Source: Miniphocaeibacter halophilus
GTDB taxonomy: Bacteria > Bacillota > Clostridia > Tissierellales > Peptoniphilaceae
Direction of reading: 5' to 3'
Length of the DNA: 64,000 nucleotides
Assembly (NCBI RefSeq): GCF_016458825.1
Contig: NZ_CP066744.1
Location: 687,001-751,000 of the forward strand
Part shown: positions 17,744-25,976 of the stretch, one piece after another
Position numbering within the stretch: position 1 is the stretch's first letter
Layout of the letters: each line of letters starts with the position of its first letter
Made by a program: the position numbers and the translations under genes
Notes under the pieces: generated by a model
Databases searched by the model: none
What the model saw: only the letters and a program-made list of their open reading frames with translations
Told to the model about the DNA's origin: nothing

Positions 17744-19132
17744 CTACTTCCTACTATCCCTTTCTTCTTTTTTCTTTACCCAACCGGAGATATTTCTTTG
17801 TTCTGCTCTTTCAACAGAGAGTTCCCCCTCTCTTACATCCTTTGTAATTGTAGATCCAGCTGCAACATAACCCTTTTTTTCAACAGTTAAAGGTGCTACT
17901 AAATTTACATTACTTCCTATAAAAGCATTATCTCCTATTCTTGTCCTATGTTTAAATTTACCATCATAATTTGCAAATATAACACCACAAGCAATATTCA
18001 CATCCTTACCTAAATCACCATCGCCTATATAAGCTAAATGTCCTGCCTTAGTTCCATTATCTATATTTGAATTTTTTACTTCAACAAAATTTCCGATATG
18101 AATATTTTTACCTAATTTAGAATTTGGTCTTATATGTGCATAAGGTCCTATATCTGTACCATCTCCTATTTCACTATTTTCAATAGTAGATGACTTTATT
18201 GTAACATTATTTCCTATTTTAGTATTATCTATTACAGTATCTCCATAAATTAAACAATCTTCTCCGATTATAGTATTACCGGTAATTCTAACGCCTGATC
18301 TAATTTCTGAATCTTTACCAATTATTACAGAATCTTCAATAAAAATATTATTAGGATTTTCCATAATAACTCCATTTGACATATGATAGGAATTTATTCT
18401 CTTTCTTAACACTTCTTGTGCAATGGAAAGTTGTAACTTTGAATTAATTCCATAAACTTCCTCTACATCATCTATAAGAAAAGTAGAGATTTTATCCCCT
18501 TCTTCCCTTATAATTTCAAAAATATCCGTTAAGTACATTTCACCTTGAATGTTGTCTTGGTCCAATTTATTTATACTATTTTTTAAAGCTTTTCCATTAA
18601 TTACAATAAAGCCTGAATTAAATTCCTTAATTTTCAATTCTTCTTCTGTACAATCCTTATGCTCAACAATTTTTATTAAATTACCATTATGGTCCTTGAT
18701 AATTCTACCATATCCTGTTGGATCTTCAATATTTGCCGTTAAAACCGTAGCAATATTATTGTTTTTATTATGAAAATCCATAAATTCCTTTAATGTTTGT
18801 CCCTTTATTAATGGAGTATCTCCAGTTAAAATTAAAACATTATCATTATTATCTATTTCATCTAAAGCAAGACTAACGGCATAACCTGTTCCGTAAGGAT
18901 ATTCCTTTCCAATCTTTTGCTCTTTTATAATAACATCTGTATCTGATAAAATATTTTCTAAATCATTTTTATTTTTACCTGCAATAATAATTTTTTTCCC
19001 AACATTAACACTATCACTTGCATTAAGTACATATTCAATCATAGACTTATTCATTAACTTATGAAGAACCTTAGAGTTTTTAGATTTCATCCTAGTTCCT
19101 TCGCCTGCTGCAAGAATTATACAAATATTCAT
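17744..19132 (-). CDS. glmU: Bifunctional UDP-N-acetylglucosamine pyrophosphorylase / glucosamine-1-phosphate N-acetyltransferase
   Basis: The 462-residue enzyme begins with the uridyltransferase motif LAAGEGTRMKSKNSKVLHK. A linker and a C-terminal left-handed beta-helix follow, made of hexapeptide repeats (such as IIGEDCLIYGDTVI and VTIKSSTIENSEIG), with AYIGDGDLG near the acetyltransferase site. It makes UDP-GlcNAc for peptidoglycan. In many Firmicutes prs lies between glmU and pth; here pth follows directly after 5 bases. GGAGG precedes the ATG, and murC is divergent. Confidence 0.96.
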   Translation of the reverse strand: MNICIILAAGEGTRMKSKNSKVLHKLMNKSMIEYVLNASDSVNVGKKIIIAGKNKNDLENILSDTDVIIKEQKIGKEYPYGTGYAVSLALDEIDNNDNVLILTGDTPLIKGQTLKEFMDFHNKNNNIATVLTANIEDPTGYGRIIKDHNGNLIKIVEHKDCTEEELKIKEFNSGFIVINGKALKNSINKLDQDNIQGEMYLTDIFEIIREEGDKISTFLIDDVEEVYGINSKLQLSIAQEVLRKRINSYHMSNGVIMENPNNIFIEDSVIIGKDSEIRSGVRITGNTIIGEDCLIYGDTVIDNTKIGNNVTIKSSTIENSEIGDGTDIGPYAHIRPNSKLGKNIHIGNFVEVKNSNIDNGTKAGHLAYIGDGDLGKDVNIACGVIFANYDGKFKHRTRIGDNAFIGSNVNLVAPLTVEKKGYVAAGSTITKDVREGELSVERAEQRNISGWVKKKEERDSRK

Positions 19133-19221
19133 TTTTTTCCTCCATATTAGTAAGAATTATACTACTTTATATTATATTAAAACCAGTTTTAAAGTCTATC
19201 TTTTTTCATTTCTTAGTTCTT

Positions 19222-19250
19222 TTGTAGTAATTAACTTTGCATGATATAAT
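19222..19250 (+). promoter_or_regulatory. Promoter of murC
   Basis: TTGTAG (19222-19227), 17 bases, then TATAAT (19245-19250) with the TG of an extended -10 element. It lies about 23 bases before the murC start codon. Confidence 0.75.
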
Positions 19251-19272
19251 ACTTATGTTTAGGAGGCTTTCT

Positions 19273-20661
19273 ATGTTTAATTTTAATTTATACGATAAAA
19301 ATATAAAAAAAGTTCACTTTATTGGAATAGGTGGAGTAAGCATGAGTGGAATTGCTGAATTACTTAAATTTCATAACTTTGATGTGTCAGGTTCCGATAG
19401 AGACGATTCAGATACATTAGATCATTTAAGAGGATTAGGAATAAAAATATCCATAGGACAAAAAAAAGAAAATATTAATAACCCAGATTTAATTATATAT
19501 ACAGATGCAATTCTTCCAGACAACGAAGAGTTAATTGCTGCAAAAAATGCAGGTGTACCCTGTGTTTCCAGAGGAGTTTTCCTAGGAGCTCTTATGAGAA
19601 ACTACAAATACTCAATAGGAGTGTCCGGTTCTCATGGAAAATCTACAACAACAAGTATGATTTCAAAAATTCTTGTAAACTCCGAAGTCGATCCTAATAT
19701 TCTTCTAGGAGGAAAATTAGATGAAATTGATGGAAATGTTCATTGCGGAAAAAGTGATTATCTTTTAACTGAGGCTTGTGAATTTAAAGCCAATATATTA
19801 AATTATTATCCTTCAATGGCCATAATACTTAATATTGACGAAGATCATTTAGATTTTTATAAAGATATAAATCATATTGTTAGTACCTTTATAGGATATA
19901 TGAAAAATTTAGATGAAAATTCCAAAGCCGTTATAAATATTGACGATGAAAATTGTCTACCACTTTTAGATCATATTAAAGGTGAAGTTTTAAGTTTTGG
20001 AATAGAAAATGAAAAGGCAGTTTACAATATAAAAAATATTTCCTTTGATGAAATAGGTCATCCAAGTTTTGATATAGTTAGTGAAAAAGAAGGTTTTGGA
20101 ACTCAACATTTCTCACTAAATATAATAGGACGATACAATATTTACAACTCTGCAGCTGCAATTATTGCTTCCTTTGAATCTGGAATAGATTTGGAAACAA
20201 TAAAAGAAAGTATGTATGAATATAAAAATCTCCATAGGCGTATGGAAGTTATTGGAAAATATAAAGATGCAATAATAATGACAGACTATGGTCATCACCC
20301 TGTAGAAATAAAGGCGACTATGTCAGCATTAGCAGAACATAAAAAAGAAAAACTCGTATGTGTTTTTCAACCACATACCTATAGTCGAACAAAACATCTA
20401 TTAAATGATTTCGCAAATTCTTTTTACGACTGTGACGAAGTAATCGTGACAGAAATTTATGCTGCAAGAGAAAAATTTGACCCGACAATTCACTCTGTTG
20501 ATCTTGTCGAAAAACTTAGAGAAAATGGAGTTAATGCAATTTATTTAAAAACCTTTGAAGAAGCTAAAGACCATATACAAAATGAAGTTAAAAATCAAGA
20601 TGTTGTTATAACAACAGGCTGTGGTAACCCAGATGTTCTAGCTAAAATGATAGTGGAGTGA
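19273..20661 (+). CDS. murC: UDP-N-acetylmuramate--L-alanine ligase
   Basis: A 462-residue Mur ligase. The N-terminal Rossmann domain has VHFIGIGGVSMSGIAELL, the ATP loop is SGSHGKSTTTSMIS, and the central domain has the NIDEDHLDFY and YGHHPVEIKATM motifs. It adds the first L-Ala of the peptidoglycan stem peptide. The ATG at 19273 was chosen because AGGAGG lies 6 bases upstream; a longer frame reaches back over the promoter. The next gene starts 6 bases after its stop (TGA), so they are likely cotranscribed. Confidence 0.96.
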   Translation: MFNFNLYDKNIKKVHFIGIGGVSMSGIAELLKFHNFDVSGSDRDDSDTLDHLRGLGIKISIGQKKENINNPDLIIYTDAILPDNEELIAAKNAGVPCVSRGVFLGALMRNYKYSIGVSGSHGKSTTTSMISKILVNSEVDPNILLGGKLDEIDGNVHCGKSDYLLTEACEFKANILNYYPSMAIILNIDEDHLDFYKDINHIVSTFIGYMKNLDENSKAVINIDDENCLPLLDHIKGEVLSFGIENEKAVYNIKNISFDEIGHPSFDIVSEKEGFGTQHFSLNIIGRYNIYNSAAAIIASFESGIDLETIKESMYEYKNLHRRMEVIGKYKDAIIMTDYGHHPVEIKATMSALAEHKKEKLVCVFQPHTYSRTKHLLNDFANSFYDCDEVIVTEIYAAREKFDPTIHSVDLVEKLRENGVNAIYLKTFEEAKDHIQNEVKNQDVVITTGCGNPDVLAKMIVE

Positions 20662-20667
20662 TAAATA

Positions 20668-21696
20668 ATGATATATTTAAATTGTGATTATTCTGATGGT
20701 GTTCATCCTAATATCCTAGAAAAACTAATTAAAACCAATGACTACCAAACAGGAGTTTACGGATTTGACTCATTTTCAGAAATAGCAAAAAAACAAATTA
20801 AAGATTTATGCAATAACCAGGACTTAGATATATATTTTATTTCCGGTGGTACTCAAACAAATGTCATAGCAATATCTGCAGCATTAATGCATTATCAAGC
20901 TGTAATATCGGCAGACACAGGCCATATTAACACCCATGAATGTGGAGCTGTTGAAAATAGTGGTCATAAAATATTAACACTACCTAATCATGACGGAAAA
21001 CTTATACCTTCCGATATAAAAGCCATGATTAAGGCCCATCATATTCAAGGAATGTCAAAAATTCATGATGTTCAACCGAAAATGGTATATATTTCCAACT
21101 CAACAGAATTTGGTACAATCTATAGTAAAAAAGAAATAGAAGAACTCTATAATGTTTGTAAAGAGTTAAATCTATTTTTATATATTGATGGTGCAAGATT
21201 AGGCTATGCACTTTCAGCCGAAAATAATGACTTAGATTTAGAATTTATTGCAAGTCATTGTGATATGTTTTATATTGGTGGAACAAAATTAGGTGCAATG
21301 TATGGAGAAGCATTAGTGGTTATAAACCCTGAACTCAGAGTTGACTTTCAATACAATTTAAAACTAAGAGGGGCTTTACTAGCTAAGGGAAGATTTTTAG
21401 GAATTCAATTTTCTGAATTATTTAAAGACGACCTCTATTTTAAACTAGCTAAACATGCTAATTATCTGTCAACAAAATTACGAAAAGCTCTAGTGGAAAG
21501 GGGATATAAATTAACCATAAACTCACCTACAAATCTAACCTTTGTAGTTATGAGTCAGGATAAGTTAGATGAATTATCTAAGGAATTTGCTTTTGAAACA
21601 ATGTCACAATACGATGAAAATCAAAAGGTTATAAGAATTGCTACCGGTTGGAATACAAAAGAAGAATATATTGATAAACTAATAGAAAAATTATAA
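20668..21696 (+). CDS. Threonine-aldolase-type PLP enzyme (beta-eliminating lyase family)
   Basis: This 342-residue fold-type I PLP enzyme has the threonine aldolase layout: N-terminal DYSDGVHPNILEKL, SGGTQTNVIAISA around the cofactor pocket, LYIDGARLGYAL with the PLP-binding Asp, and IGGTKLGAMYGEAL holding the Schiff-base Lys. Family members cleave L-threonine or allo-threonine to glycine and acetaldehyde. Cotranscription with murC is likely, and glycine or serine supply would make sense, but the exact substrate is not fixed by sequence. Confidence 0.85.
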   Translation: MIYLNCDYSDGVHPNILEKLIKTNDYQTGVYGFDSFSEIAKKQIKDLCNNQDLDIYFISGGTQTNVIAISAALMHYQAVISADTGHINTHECGAVENSGHKILTLPNHDGKLIPSDIKAMIKAHHIQGMSKIHDVQPKMVYISNSTEFGTIYSKKEIEELYNVCKELNLFLYIDGARLGYALSAENNDLDLEFIASHCDMFYIGGTKLGAMYGEALVVINPELRVDFQYNLKLRGALLAKGRFLGIQFSELFKDDLYFKLAKHANYLSTKLRKALVERGYKLTINSPTNLTFVVMSQDKLDELSKEFAFETMSQYDENQKVIRIATGWNTKEEYIDKLIEKL

Positions 21697-21714
21697 AAAT
21701 CGCTTCTATAATTT

Positions 21715-21753
21715 ATAGTGTTAATGGAAATAAATCCACTAGCACTATTTTTT
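21715..21753 (+). terminator. Terminator of the murC operon
   Basis: ATAGTG and TGGA pair with TCCA and CACTAT around an internal loop, followed by T6, just after the aldolase-like gene. Confidence 0.7.
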
Positions 21754-22035
21754 ATTGGAAAAAATATCCTGATACTCATATTTTATGGATATTAAATCTT
21801 CTGCTGAAGACAATGAAGTTAAGGTTGGTGTTATTATTATTTTAAGAACTTTCTGCAGTACCTATATCCTCTATTTTGTCTTGTCATAAATTTAAACCCA
21901 TTAAAGCTGTAGACTCTGTAACAAATTTTGTTTTCATTGGTAGAGCTAATATAAATATTATTGGTATTGCTTCAACGAAAGACTTTTATTCATGAAAGCT
22001 ATTTTAATAAAGAAAGAATTAGGATTTTGAAAATG
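21754..22035. other. Gene-free stretch, possible decayed coding remnant
   Basis: About 280 bases between two terminators carry only short broken frames. On the plus strand, stretches such as SSAEDNEVKVGVII and KAVDSVTNFVFIGRANINII look protein-like in composition but are separated by stops and shifts. They may be the remains of a membrane protein gene. I could not identify a family, so this is a weak call. Confidence 0.25.
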
Positions 22036-22068
22036 AAAAAGCGGCTCAAGTTACTTAACTTAAACCGC
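22036..22068 (-). terminator. Terminator of the queT-C26 operon
   Basis: On the minus strand an 11-bp stem (GCGGTTTAAGT with ACTTGAGCCGC, two G.U pairs) around a 6-base loop is followed by T5, ten bases past the last gene of the operon. Confidence 0.85.
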
Positions 22069-22077
22069 AAAATATTA

Positions 22078-22812
22078 TTATTTTTCTTCATCGATACTAT
22101 TTGCTAAGGAGCTAATATTTCCTATAAAATAGTCGAAAAGTTTGTAGAAATTTTTATTATGTTCCGGAAATTCCGGATGGAATTGAATTCCCATAATAAA
22201 CTGATTCTTTTCATATTCTATTGCCTCTATTATTCCATCATCTGCAGTCGCTGTAACCTTAAAGTCCTTTGCTACTTTTTTTATAGCCTGATGATGAAAG
22301 GTATTTACAACTAATGACGGGCCAAAAATATCATATAGTCTACTATTTTCTTTTATTTCTATATCGTGATAATAAATAATATTTTTGTTTTCTCTATCAC
22401 TATGGTTAAATACATCTTCTCTTTGGGAATAGATATCCTGATATAAATTTCCACCAAAAAATATATTAATTAATTGCATTCCTCTACAAATACCAAATAT
22501 AGGAATTTTTCTTTCAACTGCTTTTTCCAATAGATATATTTCAACTTCATCTCTTATTGGACTGGTACTTTCCAAATATCTGTTTGGTCCTTCCTTATAA
22601 AGATAAGGTGAAATATCAGAACCACCAACTAATATTAAGGCATCTATCATATTAATATACTCATCTAAAAATGACTTATCATAAATTTGAGGAATAATTA
22701 TTGGAATTCCCCCTGAATCAAGTACCATTTTGGAAAAATTATTATTGATTTCATGACTTATAAATTTTCCCCTATTTTCCAACCAACATGGTATTCCTAT
22801 AAACTTATTCAT
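22078..22812 (-). CDS. Gamma-glutamyl hydrolase-fold protein (peptidase C26), intact catalytic triad
   Basis: This 244-residue class I glutamine-amidotransferase-like hydrolase is of the PuuD/gamma-glutamyl-GABA hydrolase group. The nucleophile elbow is FGICRGMQ with Cys109. The catalytic His212 and Glu214 are in GIQFHPEF, and the oxyanion region is LVGGSDISPY. The family cleaves gamma-glutamyl amide bonds. It overlaps its upstream paralogue by 8 bases and is last in an operon headed by queT and a preQ1-I riboswitch. The substrate is unknown; a link to queuine/preQ1 salvage is inference from the operon. Confidence 0.88.
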   Translation of the reverse strand: MNKFIGIPCWLENRGKFISHEINNNFSKMVLDSGGIPIIIPQIYDKSFLDEYINMIDALILVGGSDISPYLYKEGPNRYLESTSPIRDEVEIYLLEKAVERKIPIFGICRGMQLINIFFGGNLYQDIYSQREDVFNHSDRENKNIIYYHDIEIKENSRLYDIFGPSLVVNTFHHQAIKKVAKDFKVTATADDGIIEAIEYEKNQFIMGIQFHPEFPEHNKNFYKLFDYFIGNISSLANSIDEEK

Positions 22813-23518
22813 TTTGAATACCTGCGCTTTCTATAAATTGATTAAACAACAACTTACTTTCTTCATTTAACATTCTGTCTATATTGAATTGAACTCCCAT
22901 TAAATAACTATTGCCCTTATATTCAATAGCTTCTACAACACCATCATCAGCTTTAGCAGATACTACTAAGTCCTTGCCTAATACATCTATTGCCTGGGTA
23001 TGGGAAGAAACTACAACAGTCCTATTTGTATTATAGGCCTTCTTTAATTTGCTACCGTCCCTTAGATTAATATAGTGCCTAGTTTCAGAATAATCTCGCC
23101 CAATATGATAAATGGATTTTTGAATTTCTTTACTAATATCTTGTATTAAGCTTCCTCCAAAAAAAACATTAATAAGTTGACAACCTCTTGATACTCCAAG
23201 TACCGGCTTTTTATATTTTAAAGCCATTTCCAAATAAGAAAACTCCGAGTAATCCCTGTCTAAATCAAAATTTAATATTTCGGTTTTAGGATTTTCTCCA
23301 TAATGAAAGGGATAAATATTTACTCCTCCTTGAAATATTAGTCCATCAACCTTTTTTATTAACGATTCGATAATATTTTTATCTTTAGTTATTGGTAGTA
23401 TTATTGGAATTTGCTGATTTTCTACTATTGTCTTTATATACGATTCCTTTGCATATAAGAGATTTGCAAAACTTCCTCTATTTACTCCCCCTACTATTCC
23501 TATTTTATATTTTTTCAT
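22805..23518 (-). CDS. C26-family paralogue with degenerate catalytic triad (likely pseudoenzyme)
   Basis: The 237-residue protein aligns along its length with the next gene's product (same ARGG-type loops, DDGVVEAIEY versus DDGIIEAIEY). The nucleophile position reads LGVSRGCQ with Ser110 instead of Cys. The His-x-Glu position reads GVQFNID, so His212 and Glu214 have become Asn and Asp. All three triad residues are changed, yet the frame is intact and both ends overlap neighbours (1 base with the PPC gene, 8 with the active paralogue). It probably has a binding or partner role, perhaps in a heteromer with the active enzyme. Confidence 0.85.
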   Translation of the reverse strand: MKKYKIGIVGGVNRGSFANLLYAKESYIKTIVENQQIPIILPITKDKNIIESLIKKVDGLIFQGGVNIYPFHYGENPKTEILNFDLDRDYSEFSYLEMALKYKKPVLGVSRGCQLINVFFGGSLIQDISKEIQKSIYHIGRDYSETRHYINLRDGSKLKKAYNTNRTVVVSSHTQAIDVLGKDLVVSAKADDGVVEAIEYKGNSYLMGVQFNIDRMLNEESKLLFNQFIESAGIQNE

Positions 23519-23937
23519 TATAGCTCCATTAAATTTAATCCTATTTCTTCATCAAAGAATCTGTTAACTCTACCATCTATTATTTGTATTATAATTTCAC
23601 CTGTTGCTGATATAATACCTTTATTTAAATGACCGCCTTTAGCAAAGTTTTCCTCATCTGAAAAAGTAACATGGGGATGAAGATATAATTTTTCATCTTT
23701 TGTAGTAATATTTCCCATTAAAGAAAGAATTTCCAGATGACCATTATATTCATTGGAAAAATATTCCTTTTTATCCGTATCAAAATATCCTACTTCAACA
23801 TGACTCATAGCTCCTATGCCTGTTAAAATTCCAAGTTTAATATTATTTTCTTCACAGGCCTTAATAATACTAGAAACTATTTCTTCTCCCTTTTCCAACC
23901 TTATAATTAAATGGGTTTTTAAATTTGTAGTTTTCAT
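23518..23937 (-). CDS. PPC (DUF296) domain protein
   Basis: This 139-residue protein matches the PPC/DUF296 fold. It starts with LIIRLEKGEEIVSSIIKACEENNI, then LTGIGAMSHVEVGYFD, then a His-rich strand LYLHPHVTF followed by GGHLNKG. In bacteria such stand-alone domains are trimeric and often bind a metal through the conserved histidines; the molecular function is not established. The ATG at 23937 follows GGAGG by 5 bases; an upstream ATG is less well placed. Its stop and the next start share one base (TAATG). Confidence 0.8.
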   Translation of the reverse strand: MKTTNLKTHLIIRLEKGEEIVSSIIKACEENNIKLGILTGIGAMSHVEVGYFDTDKKEYFSNEYNGHLEILSLMGNITTKDEKLYLHPHVTFSDEENFAKGGHLNKGIISATGEIIIQIIDGRVNRFFDEEIGLNLMEL

Positions 23938-23966
23938 AATATCCTCCAATTAAAATCCTCTTAAAG

Positions 23967-24506
23967 TTATTTACCCATTTTTTTAAAATTTATTGTTAAG
24001 TTTTTATTCTTAATGTTTAACTTTAAATAATCCACTAAAACTTTATTTTTAATTAACATTTTAAATATAGGAACGCCTATTAATGATACAACTATTATTT
24101 CGGATACCATTATTTGACCTGTTACAATTAAAACCCCTGCCTTAGAAACACCAATAAAATATAGCTGAATTCCAACTAAAATATTTGCAATTGCCGGAAT
24201 AATACTGGAAAGCCAAATATTTTTACATTTACTCATAAAATATGCTGCAAGAAAAGAAGCAAAAGTTCCTACAACAATATCCAGAACTCCGAAAGGACTA
24301 AATATATTGGCAAATAAGCAACCTATAGTAAGTCCCCAAATATATTCTCCATTAAAAAATGCAAGTAATGTTAAAGCCTCCGACAACCTAAGTTGTATAG
24401 GTCCATACGAAAGATTAGATAGTGGTGGAACTACTGTCATTAAAACATATAGGGCAGCAATTACACCTTGTCGAACAATAAATTTTGAATTAAATTTTTT
24501 ACTCAT
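23967..24506 (-). CDS. queT: QueT-family queuosine-precursor transporter (ECF S component)
   Basis: A 179-residue membrane protein with about five to six helices and the QueT signature YGPIQLRLSEALTLLAFF, followed by GLTIGCLFANIFSPFG and DIVVGTFASFLAAY. QueT proteins are substrate-binding S components of energy-coupling-factor transporters for queuosine precursors such as preQ1. The preQ1-I riboswitch and terminator directly upstream support this strongly. It is the first gene of a four-gene operon; no ECF ATPase or T component is in the window, so it would use shared ones. Confidence 0.9.
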   Translation of the reverse strand: MSKKFNSKFIVRQGVIAALYVLMTVVPPLSNLSYGPIQLRLSEALTLLAFFNGEYIWGLTIGCLFANIFSPFGVLDIVVGTFASFLAAYFMSKCKNIWLSSIIPAIANILVGIQLYFIGVSKAGVLIVTGQIMVSEIIVVSLIGVPIFKMLIKNKVLVDYLKLNIKNKNLTINFKKMGK

Positions 24507-24577
24507 AAAACACCTTCCTAAATAGAATTGTGTTATGACATCCAGAAAAAAAGATTTTACTAGACTCTTAATCTAAT

Positions 24578-24628
24578 AAAAAAAATAATAGGAAACCTAC
24601 TCGCCAAAAGACGAGATAGGTTCCCTAT
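24578..24628 (-). terminator. Riboswitch expression-platform terminator
   Basis: A long, near-perfect stem of about 18 pairs (24628-24610 with 24605-24588, loop TTTT) is followed by T8 on the minus strand, between the preQ1 aptamer and queT. Ligand-dependent termination would shut off the operon. Confidence 0.85.
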
Positions 24629-24632
24629 CACA

Positions 24633-24667
24633 TCTTGATTTTTAAAGTGGGTGCCAAGAAACACTTT
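24633..24667 (-). promoter_or_regulatory. preQ1-I riboswitch aptamer
   Basis: The 35-base element forms an H-type pseudoknot. Stem P1 is AAAGTG (24667-24662) with CACTTT (24649-24644). The loop TTTCTTGGCACC contains CTTG, which pairs with CAAG (24637-24634) after an A-rich joining tail. This is the layout of the class I preQ1 aptamer, with the C-A-C-C loop end and A-rich tail seen in known members. It precedes a terminator and a QueT gene, the classic target. Confidence 0.82.
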
Positions 24668-24677
24668 ATGCCAATAA

Positions 24678-24706
24678 AATATACCATATTATATTTATAT
24701 ATTCAA
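24678..24706 (-). promoter_or_regulatory. Promoter of the preQ1-riboswitch operon
   Basis: TTGAAT (24706-24701), 17 bases, TATATT (24683-24678) on the minus strand; the predicted start lies just before the aptamer. Confidence 0.7.
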
Positions 24707-24762
24707 CTTTTATATGATATACTTTATATAATTTTTCTTAACTATTGTAATGAGGTGATTTT

Positions 24763-25212
24763 ATGGGTTTTATTAGATCTATGACTATTGAAGATTATTT
24801 TGAAGCTTCAAATCTTTGGCAAAATACTCCTGGAATGGGACTAAGAGGTTTAGATGACACTTTTGAAGGTATTAAGTTCTTTTTAGAATACAATCCTGAA
24901 CTTTCAATTGTATATGAGGAAGATGGAAGGGTTGAGGGAACTGTTCTTTGTGGATTCGATGGGAAAAGAGCATATTTATATCATGTTGCCATTTCAGAAA
25001 AAATCAAAGGAAGGGCCATAGGACGCCAAATGATAAAACATCTTGAAGATGTTTTAAAAGCAAAAAATATTAACGGAGTTGCCTTAGTTGCTTTTTGTGA
25101 TAATATTGTTGGAAATAAATTTTGGGATAATTTAGGATACCATCCAAGAAAAGATTTATATTATAGGGATAAAAATTTAAATATTGATAATTTATATGTA
25201 AAAAAAGGCTAA
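24763..25212 (+). CDS. GNAT-family N-acetyltransferase
   Basis: The 149-residue protein has the GNAT core. MTIEDYFEASNLW is the entry helix and GTVLCGFDGKRAYLYHVAI is strand 4. The acetyl-CoA pyrophosphate loop reads KGRAIGRQMIKHLE and the chain ends in FWDNLGYHPRKDLYYR. It has a GAGGTG site before the ATG and is flanked by terminators, so it is expressed alone. It most resembles RimI/YpeA-like small acetyltransferases; the acceptor is unknown. Confidence 0.88.
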   Translation: MGFIRSMTIEDYFEASNLWQNTPGMGLRGLDDTFEGIKFFLEYNPELSIVYEEDGRVEGTVLCGFDGKRAYLYHVAISEKIKGRAIGRQMIKHLEDVLKAKNINGVALVAFCDNIVGNKFWDNLGYHPRKDLYYRDKNLNIDNLYVKKG

Positions 25213-25238
25213 TTTAATATTTAAAATATATTTAATTA

Positions 25239-25277
25239 TAAAAGTGCACTCAAGGCTATTTTTGAATGCACTTTTTT
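25239..25277. terminator. Bidirectional terminator
   Basis: TAAAAGTGCA (25239-25248) pairs with TGCACTTTTT from 25267, with a T-run on the plus side and A-rich flank on the other, between convergent genes. Confidence 0.75.
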
Positions 25278-25283
25278 ATATTT

Positions 25284-25976
25284 TTATTTCATTGTTGCAT
25301 AATTAGCTGCTTGTTCACAATGTATTATTGTTGTGTCAAAAACCGGAATTTCTAAATCATTTTGATTTATTAATAATCCAATTTCAGTACAGCCTAATAT
25401 TACGCCTTCAATTCCCCTGTCCTTATAGGAATTTATTATTTTAATATATTTTTCCTTTGATTTTTCATTGATTTTTCCTAGGCATAATTCCGAGAAAATT
25501 ATTTCATTGACTATTTCAATATCCTCTTCATTTGGAACTACTACATCAATGCCCTTTGCTTTTAATTTGCCCTTGTAAAAATCTTCTGTCATAGTATATT
25601 TTGTACCAAGTAATAATACTTTACTTATCTTGTTTTCTTTTAACTTTGCAACTGTTGCTTCAGCAATATGCAAAATTGGAATATTTATTTTTCCTTGAAC
25701 CTTACCTGCTACTTTATGCATGGTATTTGTACAGATTAATATAAAATCTGCACCTGCTACTTCCAAGTTCATAGCAATTTCAGCCAATATATCGGCAGAT
25801 TTGTTCCATTGCCCCTTTCTTTGAAGTTCTTCAATTTCTGCAAAATCTACAGAATAAAGTAAGATTTTTGCAGAATGTAGCCCTCCTAGTTTTTCAGAAA
25901 CCACCTTGTTTATTATTTCATAGTACAAGGTAGTACTTTCCCAACTCATACCGCCAATTAATCCTATGGTTTTCAT
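25284..25976 (-). CDS. Aspartate/glutamate racemase family protein
   Basis: This 230-residue PLP-independent racemase has the two catalytic cysteine sites of the family: ILICTNTMHK near residue 82 and VILGCTEIGLL near residue 193. It begins KTIGLIGGMSWESTTLYY, typical of aspartate racemase-like (RacD/YgeA) proteins. It overlaps the upstream dehydrogenase gene by 4 bases. D-amino acid supply for the wall, or amino acid catabolism, would fit; the substrate is not proven. Confidence 0.88.
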   Translation of the reverse strand: MKTIGLIGGMSWESTTLYYEIINKVVSEKLGGLHSAKILLYSVDFAEIEELQRKGQWNKSADILAEIAMNLEVAGADFILICTNTMHKVAGKVQGKINIPILHIAEATVAKLKENKISKVLLLGTKYTMTEDFYKGKLKAKGIDVVVPNEEDIEIVNEIIFSELCLGKINEKSKEKYIKIINSYKDRGIEGVILGCTEIGLLINQNDLEIPVFDTTIIHCEQAANYATMK

